Of a DNA stretch of 17,181 nucleotides, positions 8,542-15,158 are shown piece by piece (position 1 is the first letter of the stretch; each line of letters starts with the position of its first letter). Origin of the DNA: Candidatus Bathyarchaeota archaeon (GTDB lineage Archaea > Thermoproteota > Bathyarchaeia > Bathyarchaeales > Bathycorpusculaceae); contig JAGTRA010000009.1 in NCBI GenBank assembly GCA_018396935.1, positions 1 through 17,181 on the forward strand. Direction: 5' to 3'. A program made the position numbers and the translations under genes. The notes beneath the pieces were generated by a model. The model did not search any database. It saw only the letters and a list, made by a program, of their open reading frames with translations, and was not told the DNA's origin.

Positions 8542-9520
8542 TTCTAACACCTTCATTTGTTTTTTGAGCAATAAAGGCGTCGCCTCCCGCTTTATGAATA
8601 GCCATTAAAATTGTTTCAGCCATGTCTGTATCCGATAAAGCCACAATACATCCACCTCCACCTGCTCCGGTGAGTTTTGCACCCAATGCGCCAGCTTTTC
8701 TGGCTGCAATTATGAGCCGCTCTAAAGATTCATCAGATACCCCTAAACCGTAGAGTAAAGCGTGATTGATGTTCATTAATTCTCCAACGGTTTTTATATC
8801 TCCTTCTCGGATGGCAGAAATAGCGTTTTGAACTATCTCTTTAGCGGTATTTAACAGTAGGTTGAATATGTGAGGGTATTTATCCCTGAAGTTTTTAACT
8901 TTCATAATTTGAACCAAAGTTGATCGCTCAACACCTGTATAACCTACTATCAAAGGTGTTTCTATTTCTAGGTTTAGTCTACTAATTCCGGAGTCCACTT
9001 GGAACAGCAGAGACCCGCCATAAGTAGATATAGCGGAATCAACGCCGGAGGGATTTCCATGGACAAGCTTTTCAGCCTCAAGAGAGACGCGAAAAATATC
9101 TTCTTTTGATGGATTTGCTTTAAATAAATGCCCAACGGCAGCAGCTACAGCCGAAGCTATAGCTGCTGAGGAGCCTAATCCTGCAGCGGATGGAAAGCTT
9201 GACGAAATTTCAATATTTAAACCCTCTTTTTTTCCACAAATCTCCATCATTTTTTCTGCTGCAAATTTCACGGGCTCAAGTTTCTGCCTAGCTTCATCAG
9301 GATCGCCTAGTTCAGCTTTAAACATATAGCCCTCAAAAGAGCCGGCCAGCTTCAGATTATTTGATTTTATATGAATTATGTTGTCCCCTCTTAACTCGAC
9401 CTTAACGTAGGCTCTTCTATCTATGGCGGTTACTATTGCAGGCCCGCCATAAATTACGAAGTGTTCACCAAATAGGATAATCTTGGCCGGAGCAGAAGCT
9501 ATAACAGCCATTTCCACCAC
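8528..9520 (-). CDS. mvk: Mevalonate kinase
   Basis: GHMP kinase converting mevalonate to mevalonate-5-phosphate with ATP. It is 330 aa, the archaeal size. Motif 1 APAKIILFGEH (10-20), the nucleotide-loop motif PSAAGLGSSAA (110-120) with 'SSFP' before it, the catalytic Asp161 in HGNPSGVD (154-161), and motif 3 TGAGGGG (284-290) are all present. The 'FGEHFVIYGGPAIVTAID' string and the 'HGNPSGVDSAISTYGG' segment favour mevalonate kinase over homoserine or galactokinase. The first start is GTG at 9520, sharing its G with the TAG of the MEMO gene (TAGTG). An ATG at 9511 would trim three residues. It overlaps the start of ipk, which acts later in the same pathway. Confidence 0.95.
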   Translation of the reverse strand: MVEMAVIASAPAKIILFGEHFVIYGGPAIVTAIDRRAYVKVELRGDNIIHIKSNNLKLAGSFEGYMFKAELGDPDEARQKLEPVKFAAEKMMEICGKKEGLNIEISSSFPSAAGLGSSAAIASAVAAAVGHLFKANPSKEDIFRVSLEAEKLVHGNPSGVDSAISTYGGSLLFQVDSGISRLNLEIETPLIVGYTGVERSTLVQIMKVKNFRDKYPHIFNLLLNTAKEIVQNAISAIREGDIKTVGELMNINHALLYGLGVSDESLERLIIAARKAGALGAKLTGAGGGGCIVALSDTDMAETILMAIHKAGGDAFIAQKTNEGVRIEQE

Positions 9521-10368
9521 TATTTTGTGAATTTTATAGAGGCATACCCAACTACACTTGAGTAGTCGCCGCTAACATCTCCGCTGGTCTTGTAGCATAA
9601 TAGCCTTGCCTCCCTTGCATCCAACTTCTTAGATGCAGCTATTAGAGCAATTATTGGACCATATCCACAGGCAGTAACTCCATACTGTTCTATAACATCG
9701 TTGAACATTTCTTCATCCATAGCTTCAACAGCTTCAATAGCCTTCAAATCCTTCATCCTAGCCCTCTGATGGGGCTCATAATGAGTCATATCTGAGGAGG
9801 CTATTATTACAGCATTTCTACCCTTTAAAACTTCAGCTACTGTTTGGCCAACTTCTCTAGCAGAGTTTAAATCCTGAATCATGAAGCATACTGGTACAAT
9901 CTTAAATTTTGAACCATAAATGTATTGTAGGAATGGAAGCTGAACCTCTATGGAGTGCTCATAACGGTGAGCCATCTCATCAACATCAATAATACGGGAA
10001 GCTTGAATTATCTCATTAGCTACTTCCCTATCAACTTCAACATCACCGAGAGGCGTACGCCAAACGCCTTCATTAACGATAGCCAAAGCACTTCCATAAC
10101 CACTGTGATTAGGGCCAAATATAACCGCAAGATCAATCACACCATCTAAAGCCAAATTATAGTAGGCATGAGCTGCTACGGGTCCTGAGTACATGTAACC
10201 TGCATGAGGACATACCAAGCCGACTATACGTCTAGGGCCAGCCTCATTAACCTTTGGCAAAGAGCCGGGTCCAAGGCTGTGAAGAAAACACGCCTCTATC
10301 TGCTTTTTTAAGAGGGAGGGGTTAGCCTCATAGAAGGCCCCGGCGACATATGGGCGCCGAACTTTCAT
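9520..10368 (-). CDS. MEMO1-family protein
   Basis: Member of the MEMO family (related to LigB-type dioxygenases), 282 aa from the start chosen. The biochemical role in archaea is unknown to me; human MEMO1 is a metal-binding protein linked to signalling and metal handling. The three residues matching the human metal site (His49, His81, Cys244) appear present: His55 in PHAGYMYSG, His88 in GPNHSGYG, Cys234 in TACGYGP. Other family blocks are 'RYEHSIEVQLPFLQ' and 'SSDMTHYEPH'. An upstream in-frame start at 10416 would add 16 basic residues and overlap rps2. The ATG at 10368 sits just behind GAGGGAGGGG and is far more likely; GTG at 10371 is also possible. The gene sits directly between rps2 and mvk, a placement that suggests a tie to isoprenoid metabolism. 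Confidence 0.92.
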   Translation of the reverse strand: MKVRRPYVAGAFYEANPSLLKKQIEACFLHSLGPGSLPKVNEAGPRRIVGLVCPHAGYMYSGPVAAHAYYNLALDGVIDLAVIFGPNHSGYGSALAIVNEGVWRTPLGDVEVDREVANEIIQASRIIDVDEMAHRYEHSIEVQLPFLQYIYGSKFKIVPVCFMIQDLNSAREVGQTVAEVLKGRNAVIIASSDMTHYEPHQRARMKDLKAIEAVEAMDEEMFNDVIEQYGVTACGYGPIIALIAASKKLDAREARLLCYKTSGDVSGDYSSVVGYASIKFTK

Positions 10369-10381
10369 CACCCCTCCCTCT

Positions 10382-11041
10382 TCAAACCTCTTCCTCCTTT
10401 GATATCTTCGCCTCAAAGTCCTCTATAGTCAATGGAGGATCCTTATCTGGTGCCAATTCTCCCCTCTCTCGTAAAACCTGTCTCGCGAGTAGCCAGTAAA
10501 TCACAGCGAGTGCTCGCCTACCCTTATTATTTGTGGGAATAACAAGATCAACTCCTGAAAAGTCATTATCTGTGCTACACAAAGCTACAACTGGGACACC
10601 AACTAAGGAAGCCTCCTTAACAGCTTGCGAGTCCGCCCTCGGATCAGACACTATTAGAATGTTGGGGTCTATGCGATTAGGATATAACGGATTTGAAAGC
10701 AATCCCGGAACAAATCTTCCAATAACTGGTATTGCCCCTGTTAATTCGCAAAATCTCCTTACTGGTTCATGGGCATAAAGCCTTGCAGCTGCAGCAGCTA
10801 CGGTAGACGGCTCAAATCTAGCAATAAATTTAGCAGCAGTTCTTATTCTTTCATCAGTCTTTTTAACATCTAAAACAAATAGGCCGTCAGGCCTAACGCG
10901 ATATATAAACTGCTCCATACACTTAGTCTTTATTCTAGTTCCTATATGAATCCCTGCAGAAAGGAGCACATCCCTTGGTAGGAGTAACTCCTCTTCCGCT
11001 GTTGAAACATTTTCATCCTTAATAATATCATCCTCCACCAT
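10382..11041 (-). CDS. rps2: Small ribosomal subunit protein uS2 (S2)
   Basis: 30S subunit protein at the head-body junction, 219 aa from the chosen start, archaeal S2/SA type. It contains 'SAGIHIGTRIKTKCMEQFIYRVRPDGLFVLDVKKTDERI', 'EPVRRFCELTGAIPVIGRFVPGLLSNPL' and 'ILIVSDPRADSQAVKEASLVGVPVVALCSTDN', all diagnostic. An acidic N-terminal tail and an acidic C terminus (SKEEEV) are common in archaeal S2. An ATG at 11059 overlaps the eno stop, but the ATG at 11041 has a strong GGAGGGTGG just upstream, so it is preferred. It lies 14 nt after eno and 13 nt before the MEMO gene. Confidence 0.96.
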   Translation of the reverse strand: MVEDDIIKDENVSTAEEELLLPRDVLLSAGIHIGTRIKTKCMEQFIYRVRPDGLFVLDVKKTDERIRTAAKFIARFEPSTVAAAAARLYAHEPVRRFCELTGAIPVIGRFVPGLLSNPLYPNRIDPNILIVSDPRADSQAVKEASLVGVPVVALCSTDNDFSGVDLVIPTNNKGRRALAVIYWLLARQVLRERGELAPDKDPPLTIEDFEAKISKEEEV

Positions 11042-11055
11042 TTCTTCCACCCTCC

Positions 11056-12312
11056 TCATCTTTCTATATTCGCCATTCGAGCTCTATCTCCGAGAAATTC
11101 CTCAATCCTTATCAATTCATTTATTTTTGCCACTCTAGCTCCCTCAACAACACCTGTTTTTATTATTGGACACTTAAAGGCTACAGCTAAATGGGCTATG
11201 TGCCAATCGCAAGTATCTCCAGAACGATGAGATATCACCGGAGTGTACCCCGCCCTCTTAGCCATTTCGATGGTTTCAATAGCATCAGTTAATGTTCCAA
11301 CCTGATTAACCTTAACAATAATAGAGTTAGCTGCGCCCATCCTTATCCCATGATTCAGCCGTTCAGTGTTTGTTGTAAATAAATCATCACCACAAACCAG
11401 ACAATCTTTAACCTTCCTAGTTAACTCCGCAAATCCTTCATAATCCTCCTCATGTAAAGGGTCCTCTATGTAGGCTATAGAGTATTTATCAACAAGCTCC
11501 TTTATGAAGTCTATTTGCTCTCCAGGATCAAGTTTTTTACCCTCTCTAGGATACACATACTTCTTCTCCTTAGGATCCCAAAGAGATGAAGCAGCAACAT
11601 CTACACCCACACTACATTTAAAACCCATTTCATTTCCAACCTCTTCACATGCCTTTGAAAGTATTTCGAGGGCTTCAATATTTGTGACGCTTGCTATCCA
11701 TGCACCCTCATCACTTTTACCCTCACTAAATAACTTATCCTTCTTCTCCAGAAGCTCTCTCACGGTGGAGTGAACCTTAACATTAGCTGTTGCAGCTTCA
11801 ATAAAACTCTCAGCTCCACTTGGTAAAACTAGAAACTCTTGAAAGTCTGGAGCATTTCCCCGCGCATGTCTCCCTCCACTGATCACATTTCCTAAGGGGT
11901 AGGGAAGTTCTCTAGCTGCGTAACCGCCCAAGTATTGAAATAATGGCAACCCGTAAGAGTTGGCGGCCGCGTCAGCTGTTGCGAGAGAAACAGCGAACGC
12001 TGTATTCCCGCCTATTATCCTAAAATCCTTAGTGTTATCTATTTCATGTAGGGTCTTATCCACCTCTTCCTGAAAATCTGCGTTTAAACCTATTAACTCA
12101 GGGGCGATTAGCTCATCAACCTTTTTTATAGCCTCATCCACACCTCCATCCGGGTAGTATATAACTTCAGCTTTTCCCCTACTTTTTCCAGAAGGAGCTG
12201 AAGCTCTCCCAAACCCTGAGGTGGTTAGCACATCTACTTCTATCGTTTCTTCACCCCGGCTATTGAAAACTTTCCTTGCAATAACATCCTCAATTACTGT
12301 TGGGGTAGACAT
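11056..12312 (-). CDS. eno: Enolase (phosphopyruvate hydratase)
   Basis: Interconverts 2-phosphoglycerate and phosphoenolpyruvate in glycolysis and gluconeogenesis. It has 418 aa from ATG 12312, which follows GGAGTGA with about 7 nt spacing; a TTG at 12315 is less likely. The N-terminal domain starts 'IEDVIARKVFNSRGEETIEVDV'. Active-site residues present: Glu159 (QEF), Glu202 (DEG), metal ligands Asp238, Glu283 and Asp309/310, Lys334 (KVNQVGT), His362-Arg363-Ser364 and Lys385 (IKTG). The C-terminal part departs from the usual pattern: SGDTCDWHIAHLAVAF replaces the common SGETED...DLAV, and the segment after IKTG reads VVEGARVAKINEL instead of the usual R-S/T-E/D-R-x-AKYN. Since catalytic residues remain, I still expect an active enolase of a divergent archaeal branch. 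It sits between rpoN and rps2. Confidence 0.94.
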   Translation of the reverse strand: MSTPTVIEDVIARKVFNSRGEETIEVDVLTTSGFGRASAPSGKSRGKAEVIYYPDGGVDEAIKKVDELIAPELIGLNADFQEEVDKTLHEIDNTKDFRIIGGNTAFAVSLATADAAANSYGLPLFQYLGGYAARELPYPLGNVISGGRHARGNAPDFQEFLVLPSGAESFIEAATANVKVHSTVRELLEKKDKLFSEGKSDEGAWIASVTNIEALEILSKACEEVGNEMGFKCSVGVDVAASSLWDPKEKKYVYPREGKKLDPGEQIDFIKELVDKYSIAYIEDPLHEEDYEGFAELTRKVKDCLVCGDDLFTTNTERLNHGIRMGAANSIIVKVNQVGTLTDAIETIEMAKRAGYTPVISHRSGDTCDWHIAHLAVAFKCPIIKTGVVEGARVAKINELIRIEEFLGDRARMANIER

Positions 12313-12324
12313 CAAACTTCACTC

Positions 12325-12564
12325 CTACTCTCTATAGTACTGCAATCGACTTTCCCGCCTCTTCTCAGTCTCTTCGTAAAATCGTAGAACTTCATCAATT
12401 ATATCAACATGGGATAGGAGCATGCGTCTGCAACAATATCGCTTTAATCCTAGGCTGTCAAGGATTTCAGCTGGTTCTTCTCCAGCTTTAACCCTCCGAG
12501 CAAACTCTTCCCATTTATCAGCCACAAGCTTACCGCATGTGAAACATCTTACAGGTATTATCAT
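12325..12564 (-). CDS. rpoN: DNA-directed RNA polymerase subunit N (Rpb10 homologue)
   Basis: Small zinc-binding assembly subunit of archaeal RNA polymerase that contacts RpoD/RpoL and the large subunits. It has 79 aa. '[11 protein letters not shown]' (Cys7, Cys10) and '[18 protein letters not shown]' (the Cys-Cys pair) provide the atypical zinc site of Rpb10. The C-terminal tail ([17 protein letters not shown]) makes it somewhat longer than the roughly 65-75 residues common in archaea. The ATG at 12564 follows GGAGG at about 10 nt spacing. Upstream is rps9 (14 nt) and downstream eno (12 nt). The rpoK gene that often follows rpoN in archaea is absent. Confidence 0.97.
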   Translation of the reverse strand: MIIPVRCFTCGKLVADKWEEFARRVKAGEEPAEILDSLGLKRYCCRRMLLSHVDIIDEVLRFYEETEKRRESRLQYYRE

Positions 12565-12578
12565 TAAAGCAACGCCTC

Positions 12579-12989
12579 CTAACGGTAGCTCTTTTGAACT
12601 CTGGCTCTAGCACCTGGTCCTCCAAATTTCTTAGGCTCCTTCCTTCTTGGGTCGCCTACAACCATTGTTCTGTCATATTCTACGAGGATATTTTGTAACT
12701 TGGGGTTTTTAGTCCACTTTAAGAGTGCATTAGCTATAGCCATCCGAGCAGCTTCAGCTTGGCCCATAAACCCGCCGCCAGAAACCTTAACGTCTATATC
12801 TAACTCCTTCCAGACGCCCTCGCCAGCCAAGACTAAGGGCTCCTTTATTTTCTCTCTCGCAACCTCAGGCGTATATATTTCAAGAGGGATCCTATTTATC
12901 CAAACTCTTCCATACCCTGGTCGTACAACAGCTCGGGCAATAGCTGTCTTCCTTTTACCACTCACAACCAAAACCCTTTTTGATGTCAC
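12579..12989 (-). CDS. rps9: Small ribosomal subunit protein uS9 (S9)
   Basis: 30S protein, 136 aa, whose basic C-terminal tail reaches toward the P-site tRNA. Diagnostic segments are '[23 protein letters not shown]', '[24 protein letters not shown]', '[31 protein letters not shown]'. The last two residues (YR) are the usual archaeal ending. The start is GTG at 12989, 2 nt after the rpl13 stop, with GGTGA in the rpl13 3' end serving as the ribosome-binding site. Tightly coupled to rpl13, as in most archaea and eukaryotes. Confidence 0.97.
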   Translation of the reverse strand: MTSKRVLVVSGKRKTAIARAVVRPGYGRVWINRIPLEIYTPEVAREKIKEPLVLAGEGVWKELDIDVKVSGGGFMGQAEAARMAIANALLKWTKNPKLQNILVEYDRTMVVGDPRRKEPKKFGGPGARARVQKSYR

Positions 12990-12991
12990 TT

Positions 12992-13432
12992 TTATTCACC
13001 ACTCCAACCTATTTCCCTTGCAAGCTCACCAAGGGTTAAATATGGACCCTTTAACTTTTTAGCATGTGCCTCTTCTATTGTCTCCATTTTAGCATCCTTC
13101 AACTCGTCTGGTATTCCAATAAAGACTTTAAGTCTCTTATAAGCTAGTTTACCCTTAGGTTGTTTGTATGGGAGCATCCCTCTAACGGCTCTTCTTAGTA
13201 TTCTATCAGGTCGCCTATAATGTATGGGACCCTTTCCAGGGTAGCCGACCTCCAGAAACTCTTTCGCTTCTAGAATCTTACTTTTCTTCTTCCCAGATAC
13301 GACTGCTTTCTCCGCATTAACTACTACTATTCTCTCCCCCTTAAGGAGACGTTTAGCAATTACACTCGCCATCCTGCCGAGGATTAAACCGTCCGCATTT
13401 ATAACCGTGTAACTTTCACTTTGCAACTGCAT
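12992..13432 (-). CDS. rpl13: Large ribosomal subunit protein uL13 (L13)
   Basis: 50S subunit protein, 146 aa from the chosen start. The '[40 protein letters not shown]' block is the uL13 hallmark, with '[42 protein letters not shown]' after it. An ATG at 13456 would add eight residues and overlap rpl18e. The ATG at 13432 is preceded by GGGTGA (which includes the rpl18e stop) at 4 nt spacing and matches the usual short N terminus. It is followed at 2 nt by rps9. Confidence 0.96.
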   Translation of the reverse strand: MQLQSESYTVINADGLILGRMASVIAKRLLKGERIVVVNAEKAVVSGKKKSKILEAKEFLEVGYPGKGPIHYRRPDRILRRAVRGMLPYKQPKGKLAYKRLKVFIGIPDELKDAKMETIEEAHAKKLKGPYLTLGELAREIGWSGE

Positions 13433-13436
13433 ATTC

Positions 13437-13799
13437 TCACCCGATAATCTTAACATTTGACCCCTTTGGATTATTCTCTACGAGTTCCATGATAGTTAGG
13501 CATTTTCCACTAGCACGTTCTATTTTCTCCCTAGCTTTTTTAGAAAAGCTGAAAGCCGCCACCATGATAGGGTGATCTATTTCGCCAGCGCCCAATACTT
13601 TTCCAGGAACAACCACAACATCGTTTTCATTTGTATAACGATTTAGCCGACTTATGTTCACGACTATTCGACGCCTTCGAGGCTTAGCTAAGTCCTCCGC
13701 TATCGCCCGCCATATTTTTGCTTTATTCTCTCTACTCTTCTTTCTCAAAAATTTGATAAGCTCAATGAGTTGTGGGTTTGTGGCTTTAATATCCTTCAA
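13437..13799 (-). CDS. rpl18e: Large ribosomal subunit protein eL18 (L18e)
   Basis: Archaeal/eukaryotic 50S protein related to bacterial L15, 120 aa. It shows 'TNPQLIELIKFLRKKSRENKAKIWRAIAEDLAKPRRRRIVVNISRLNRYTNENDVVVVPGKVLGAGEID', then 'VAAFSFSKKAREKIERAS', the standard eL18 pattern. The start is TTG at 13799, sharing bases with the rpoD stop (TTGA). GAGGTG about 8-9 nt upstream, inside rpoD, supports it. No other in-frame start nearby would retain the conserved N terminus. Strong translational coupling with rpoD is likely. Confidence 0.96.
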   Translation of the reverse strand: MKDIKATNPQLIELIKFLRKKSRENKAKIWRAIAEDLAKPRRRRIVVNISRLNRYTNENDVVVVPGKVLGAGEIDHPIMVAAFSFSKKAREKIERASGKCLTIMELVENNPKGSNVKIIG

Positions 13800-14614
13800 G
13801 TTTTCTGCACCTCTTCCCCTATTTTCTTTGCAAATTCCTCCAGTTGTTCATCAAGAATCTTAACAGCTTCCATGAGAATCCTCTCTGGTGGAAGAACCCC
13901 TGTGCTTTCTAAACTGAATATGAATGAATTTTCCTCCCAACTTATCTCAATAGCTGGGGGCTTTTTCGTGCAGGCTTTTACACAGTCCTTACAGAGGGTG
14001 CACGCTAATACATCCCTAACTTTTATCACTCCTCCAATTTTCTCAAGCACATTCTTGGGGCAAACTTTAATGCATTCACCACATGCATCACAGTTTGTAT
14101 TTATGTTAATTCTCGGCAGGTACTTATAGGCACACATGGAGACAGGCTGCCACTTTGCATGTTGCTTTCCTCTTCCAAGCCTTGCATAAGCCTCTAGCCT
14201 AAGCCTCTGCCCCTTTGCAAGCTTAACTATGGGTATTTTATCGCTTACAGGTGTTATATTTGGATTTTCAGAAATCAGCTCCCCGGAATATACTGTTGTA
14301 ACTCCGTCCACAGCTTCTTTATCGAGGGTAAAAGTTACCCTACATAGGTTACATCCAAACTCACTTTTGCAAGAGCATTTCTCTGGAAGATTATAACTGT
14401 CCAAGTCTGTCTTTAATGGTATGAGCCCCAACCGATGGGCTATAATTTCATCATGTAAAACAGATGAATTTTCTATTATTACAACCTCATCAATAGCCAT
14501 GCATGGAACTTCTGATAAAATAGTTCTCCTCAGAGCATTGATATACGGAGTGTCAACTCCCCGGACCATTAGGCGGATATCATTTTCACCCTTCTCAAGC
14601 ACCTTTATATCCAC
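13796..14614 (-). CDS. rpoD: DNA-directed RNA polymerase subunit D (Rpb3/alpha homologue) with ferredoxin domain
   Basis: Assembly platform subunit of archaeal RNA polymerase, pairing with RpoL. It has 272 aa. The alpha-like core starts 'GVDTPYINALRRTILSEVPCMAIDEV' (19-44) with 'HRLGLIPL' (60-67). Four cysteines, Cys80, Cys82, Cys88 and Cys91, make a knuckle often seen in archaeal RpoD. A ferredoxin-like insert (about 171-218) has C175-x2-C178-x2-C181-x3-C185 and C205-x2-C208-x2-C211-x3-C215, enough ligands for two [4Fe-4S] clusters. The core resumes with 'FIFSLESTGVLPPERILMEAVKIL'. The start is GTG at 14614. The stop overlaps the TTG of rpl18e. It is the first gene of the 14-gene run and is preceded by two TATA-like boxes. 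Confidence 0.96.
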   Translation of the reverse strand: MDIKVLEKGENDIRLMVRGVDTPYINALRRTILSEVPCMAIDEVVIIENSSVLHDEIIAHRLGLIPLKTDLDSYNLPEKCSCKSEFGCNLCRVTFTLDKEAVDGVTTVYSGELISENPNITPVSDKIPIVKLAKGQRLRLEAYARLGRGKQHAKWQPVSMCAYKYLPRININTNCDACGECIKVCPKNVLEKIGGVIKVRDVLACTLCKDCVKACTKKPPAIEISWEENSFIFSLESTGVLPPERILMEAVKILDEQLEEFAKKIGEEVQKT

Positions 14615-14623
14615 TTAGACAGA

Positions 14624-14629
14624 CACTCC
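14624..14629 (-). promoter_or_regulatory. Shine-Dalgarno-like site upstream of rpoD
   Basis: GGAGTG on the minus strand lies 9 nt before the GTG start of rpoD and supports that non-ATG start. It would be included only in transcripts that begin from the distal TATA-like box. Confidence 0.45.
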
Positions 14630-14642
14630 ACAATCAAGCGGG

Positions 14643-14651
14643 ATTTATATG
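14643..14651 (-). promoter_or_regulatory. Proximal TATA-like box upstream of rpoD
   Basis: CATATAAAT on the minus strand, after a GC-rich stretch that could serve as a BRE. Start of transcription about 25 nt downstream would fall near 14623, leaving a leader of only about 10 nt. Confidence 0.4.
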
Positions 14652-14675
14652 CGCCGTTGAATAGAACATTGAGCG

Positions 14676-14687
14676 TTATATAAATTT
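14676..14687 (-). promoter_or_regulatory. Distal TATA-like box upstream of rpoD
   Basis: AAATTTATATAA on the minus strand in the 136-nt gap between rps11 and rpoD. A start about 25 nt downstream (near 14656) would give a leader of about 40 nt that includes the GGAGTG site. It is the better TATA match of the two boxes in this gap. Confidence 0.5.
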
Positions 14688-14719
14688 GGCGATGTCCAGC
14701 CTTAAGATCTCCTTTTAAT

Positions 14720-14746
14720 TAATAATTGTTTTTTGAAAAATAATTG
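14720..14746 (-). terminator. AT-rich imperfect palindrome after rps11, possible terminator
   Basis: Just past the rps11 stop the minus strand reads AATTATTTTTC then AAAAAACAATT, a near-perfect AT-only inverted repeat with a T5 run. T-rich sites terminate archaeal RNA polymerase, so partial termination between rps11 and rpoD is plausible. The region is simply very AT-rich, so this is tentative. Confidence 0.35.
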
Positions 14747-14750
14747 AATG

Positions 14751-15158
14751 CTATACTCTTCTTCCTCTTCTGCCGCCAGGTCTTCGGGTGCCGTCATGGG
14801 GTATAGGCGTAACCTCTTCAATTCGCCCTATGCGGAAGCCTGCTCTGGCGAGGGCTCTTATTGCCGCTTGGGCACCTGGTCCAGGCGTTCTAGGACCCGT
14901 ACCACCTGGGGCCCTCACTTTTATATGAATGGCGGTTATCCCTTTATCCTTAGCTATCTCTGCTGCGGCAGTAGCAGCTCTCATAGCTGCATAAGGTGAG
15001 GATTCAAGCCTATCAGCCTTTACAAACATCCCTCCTGAAGTTCGGGCTATCGTCTCAGCTCCTGAGAGGTCGGTTATATGCACTATGGTATTATTGTATG
15101 AGCTGTAAATGTGAGCTACACCCCATTTCTCAACTTTTTTGGCGCTTCCACTACTCAT
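14751..15158 (-). CDS. rps11: Small ribosomal subunit protein uS11 (S11)
   Basis: 30S platform protein, 135 aa, near the mRNA exit/E site. Clear family blocks: '[39 protein letters not shown]', '[34 protein letters not shown]', and the C-terminal '[22 protein letters not shown]' typical of archaea and eukaryotes. The ATG at 15158 overlaps the rps4 stop (ATGA), and GGAGG lies about 9 nt upstream in the rps4 3' end. It is the third gene of rps13-rps4-rps11. Confidence 0.97.
   Translation of the reverse strand: MSSGSAKKVEKWGVAHIYSSYNNTIVHITDLSGAETIARTSGGMFVKADRLESSPYAAMRAATAAAEIAKDKGITAIHIKVRAPGGTGPRTPGPGAQAAIRALARAGFRIGRIEEVTPIPHDGTRRPGGRRGRRV

Noticed and set aside
10368..10416. N-terminal extension of the MEMO protein (basic RRRYQRRKR) as a nucleic-acid-binding tail
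   Set aside because: It overlaps the rps2 3' end, and a strong SD sits just before the ATG at 10368, so the extension is probably not translated.
11041..11059. Overlap of rps2 with eno through the ATG at 11059
   Set aside because: The ATG at 11041 has a strong GGAGGGTGG immediately upstream, so the apparent 4-nt overlap is likely an artefact of choosing the longest frame.
12700..13062. Plus-strand 120-residue open frame over rps9/rpl13
   Set aside because: Antisense to two certain ribosomal protein genes, with no recognisable domain.
13770..14129. Plus-strand 119-residue open frame over rpoD
   Set aside because: Composition is that of an antisense shadow, and it fully overlaps the confidently assigned rpoD and the start of rpl18e.
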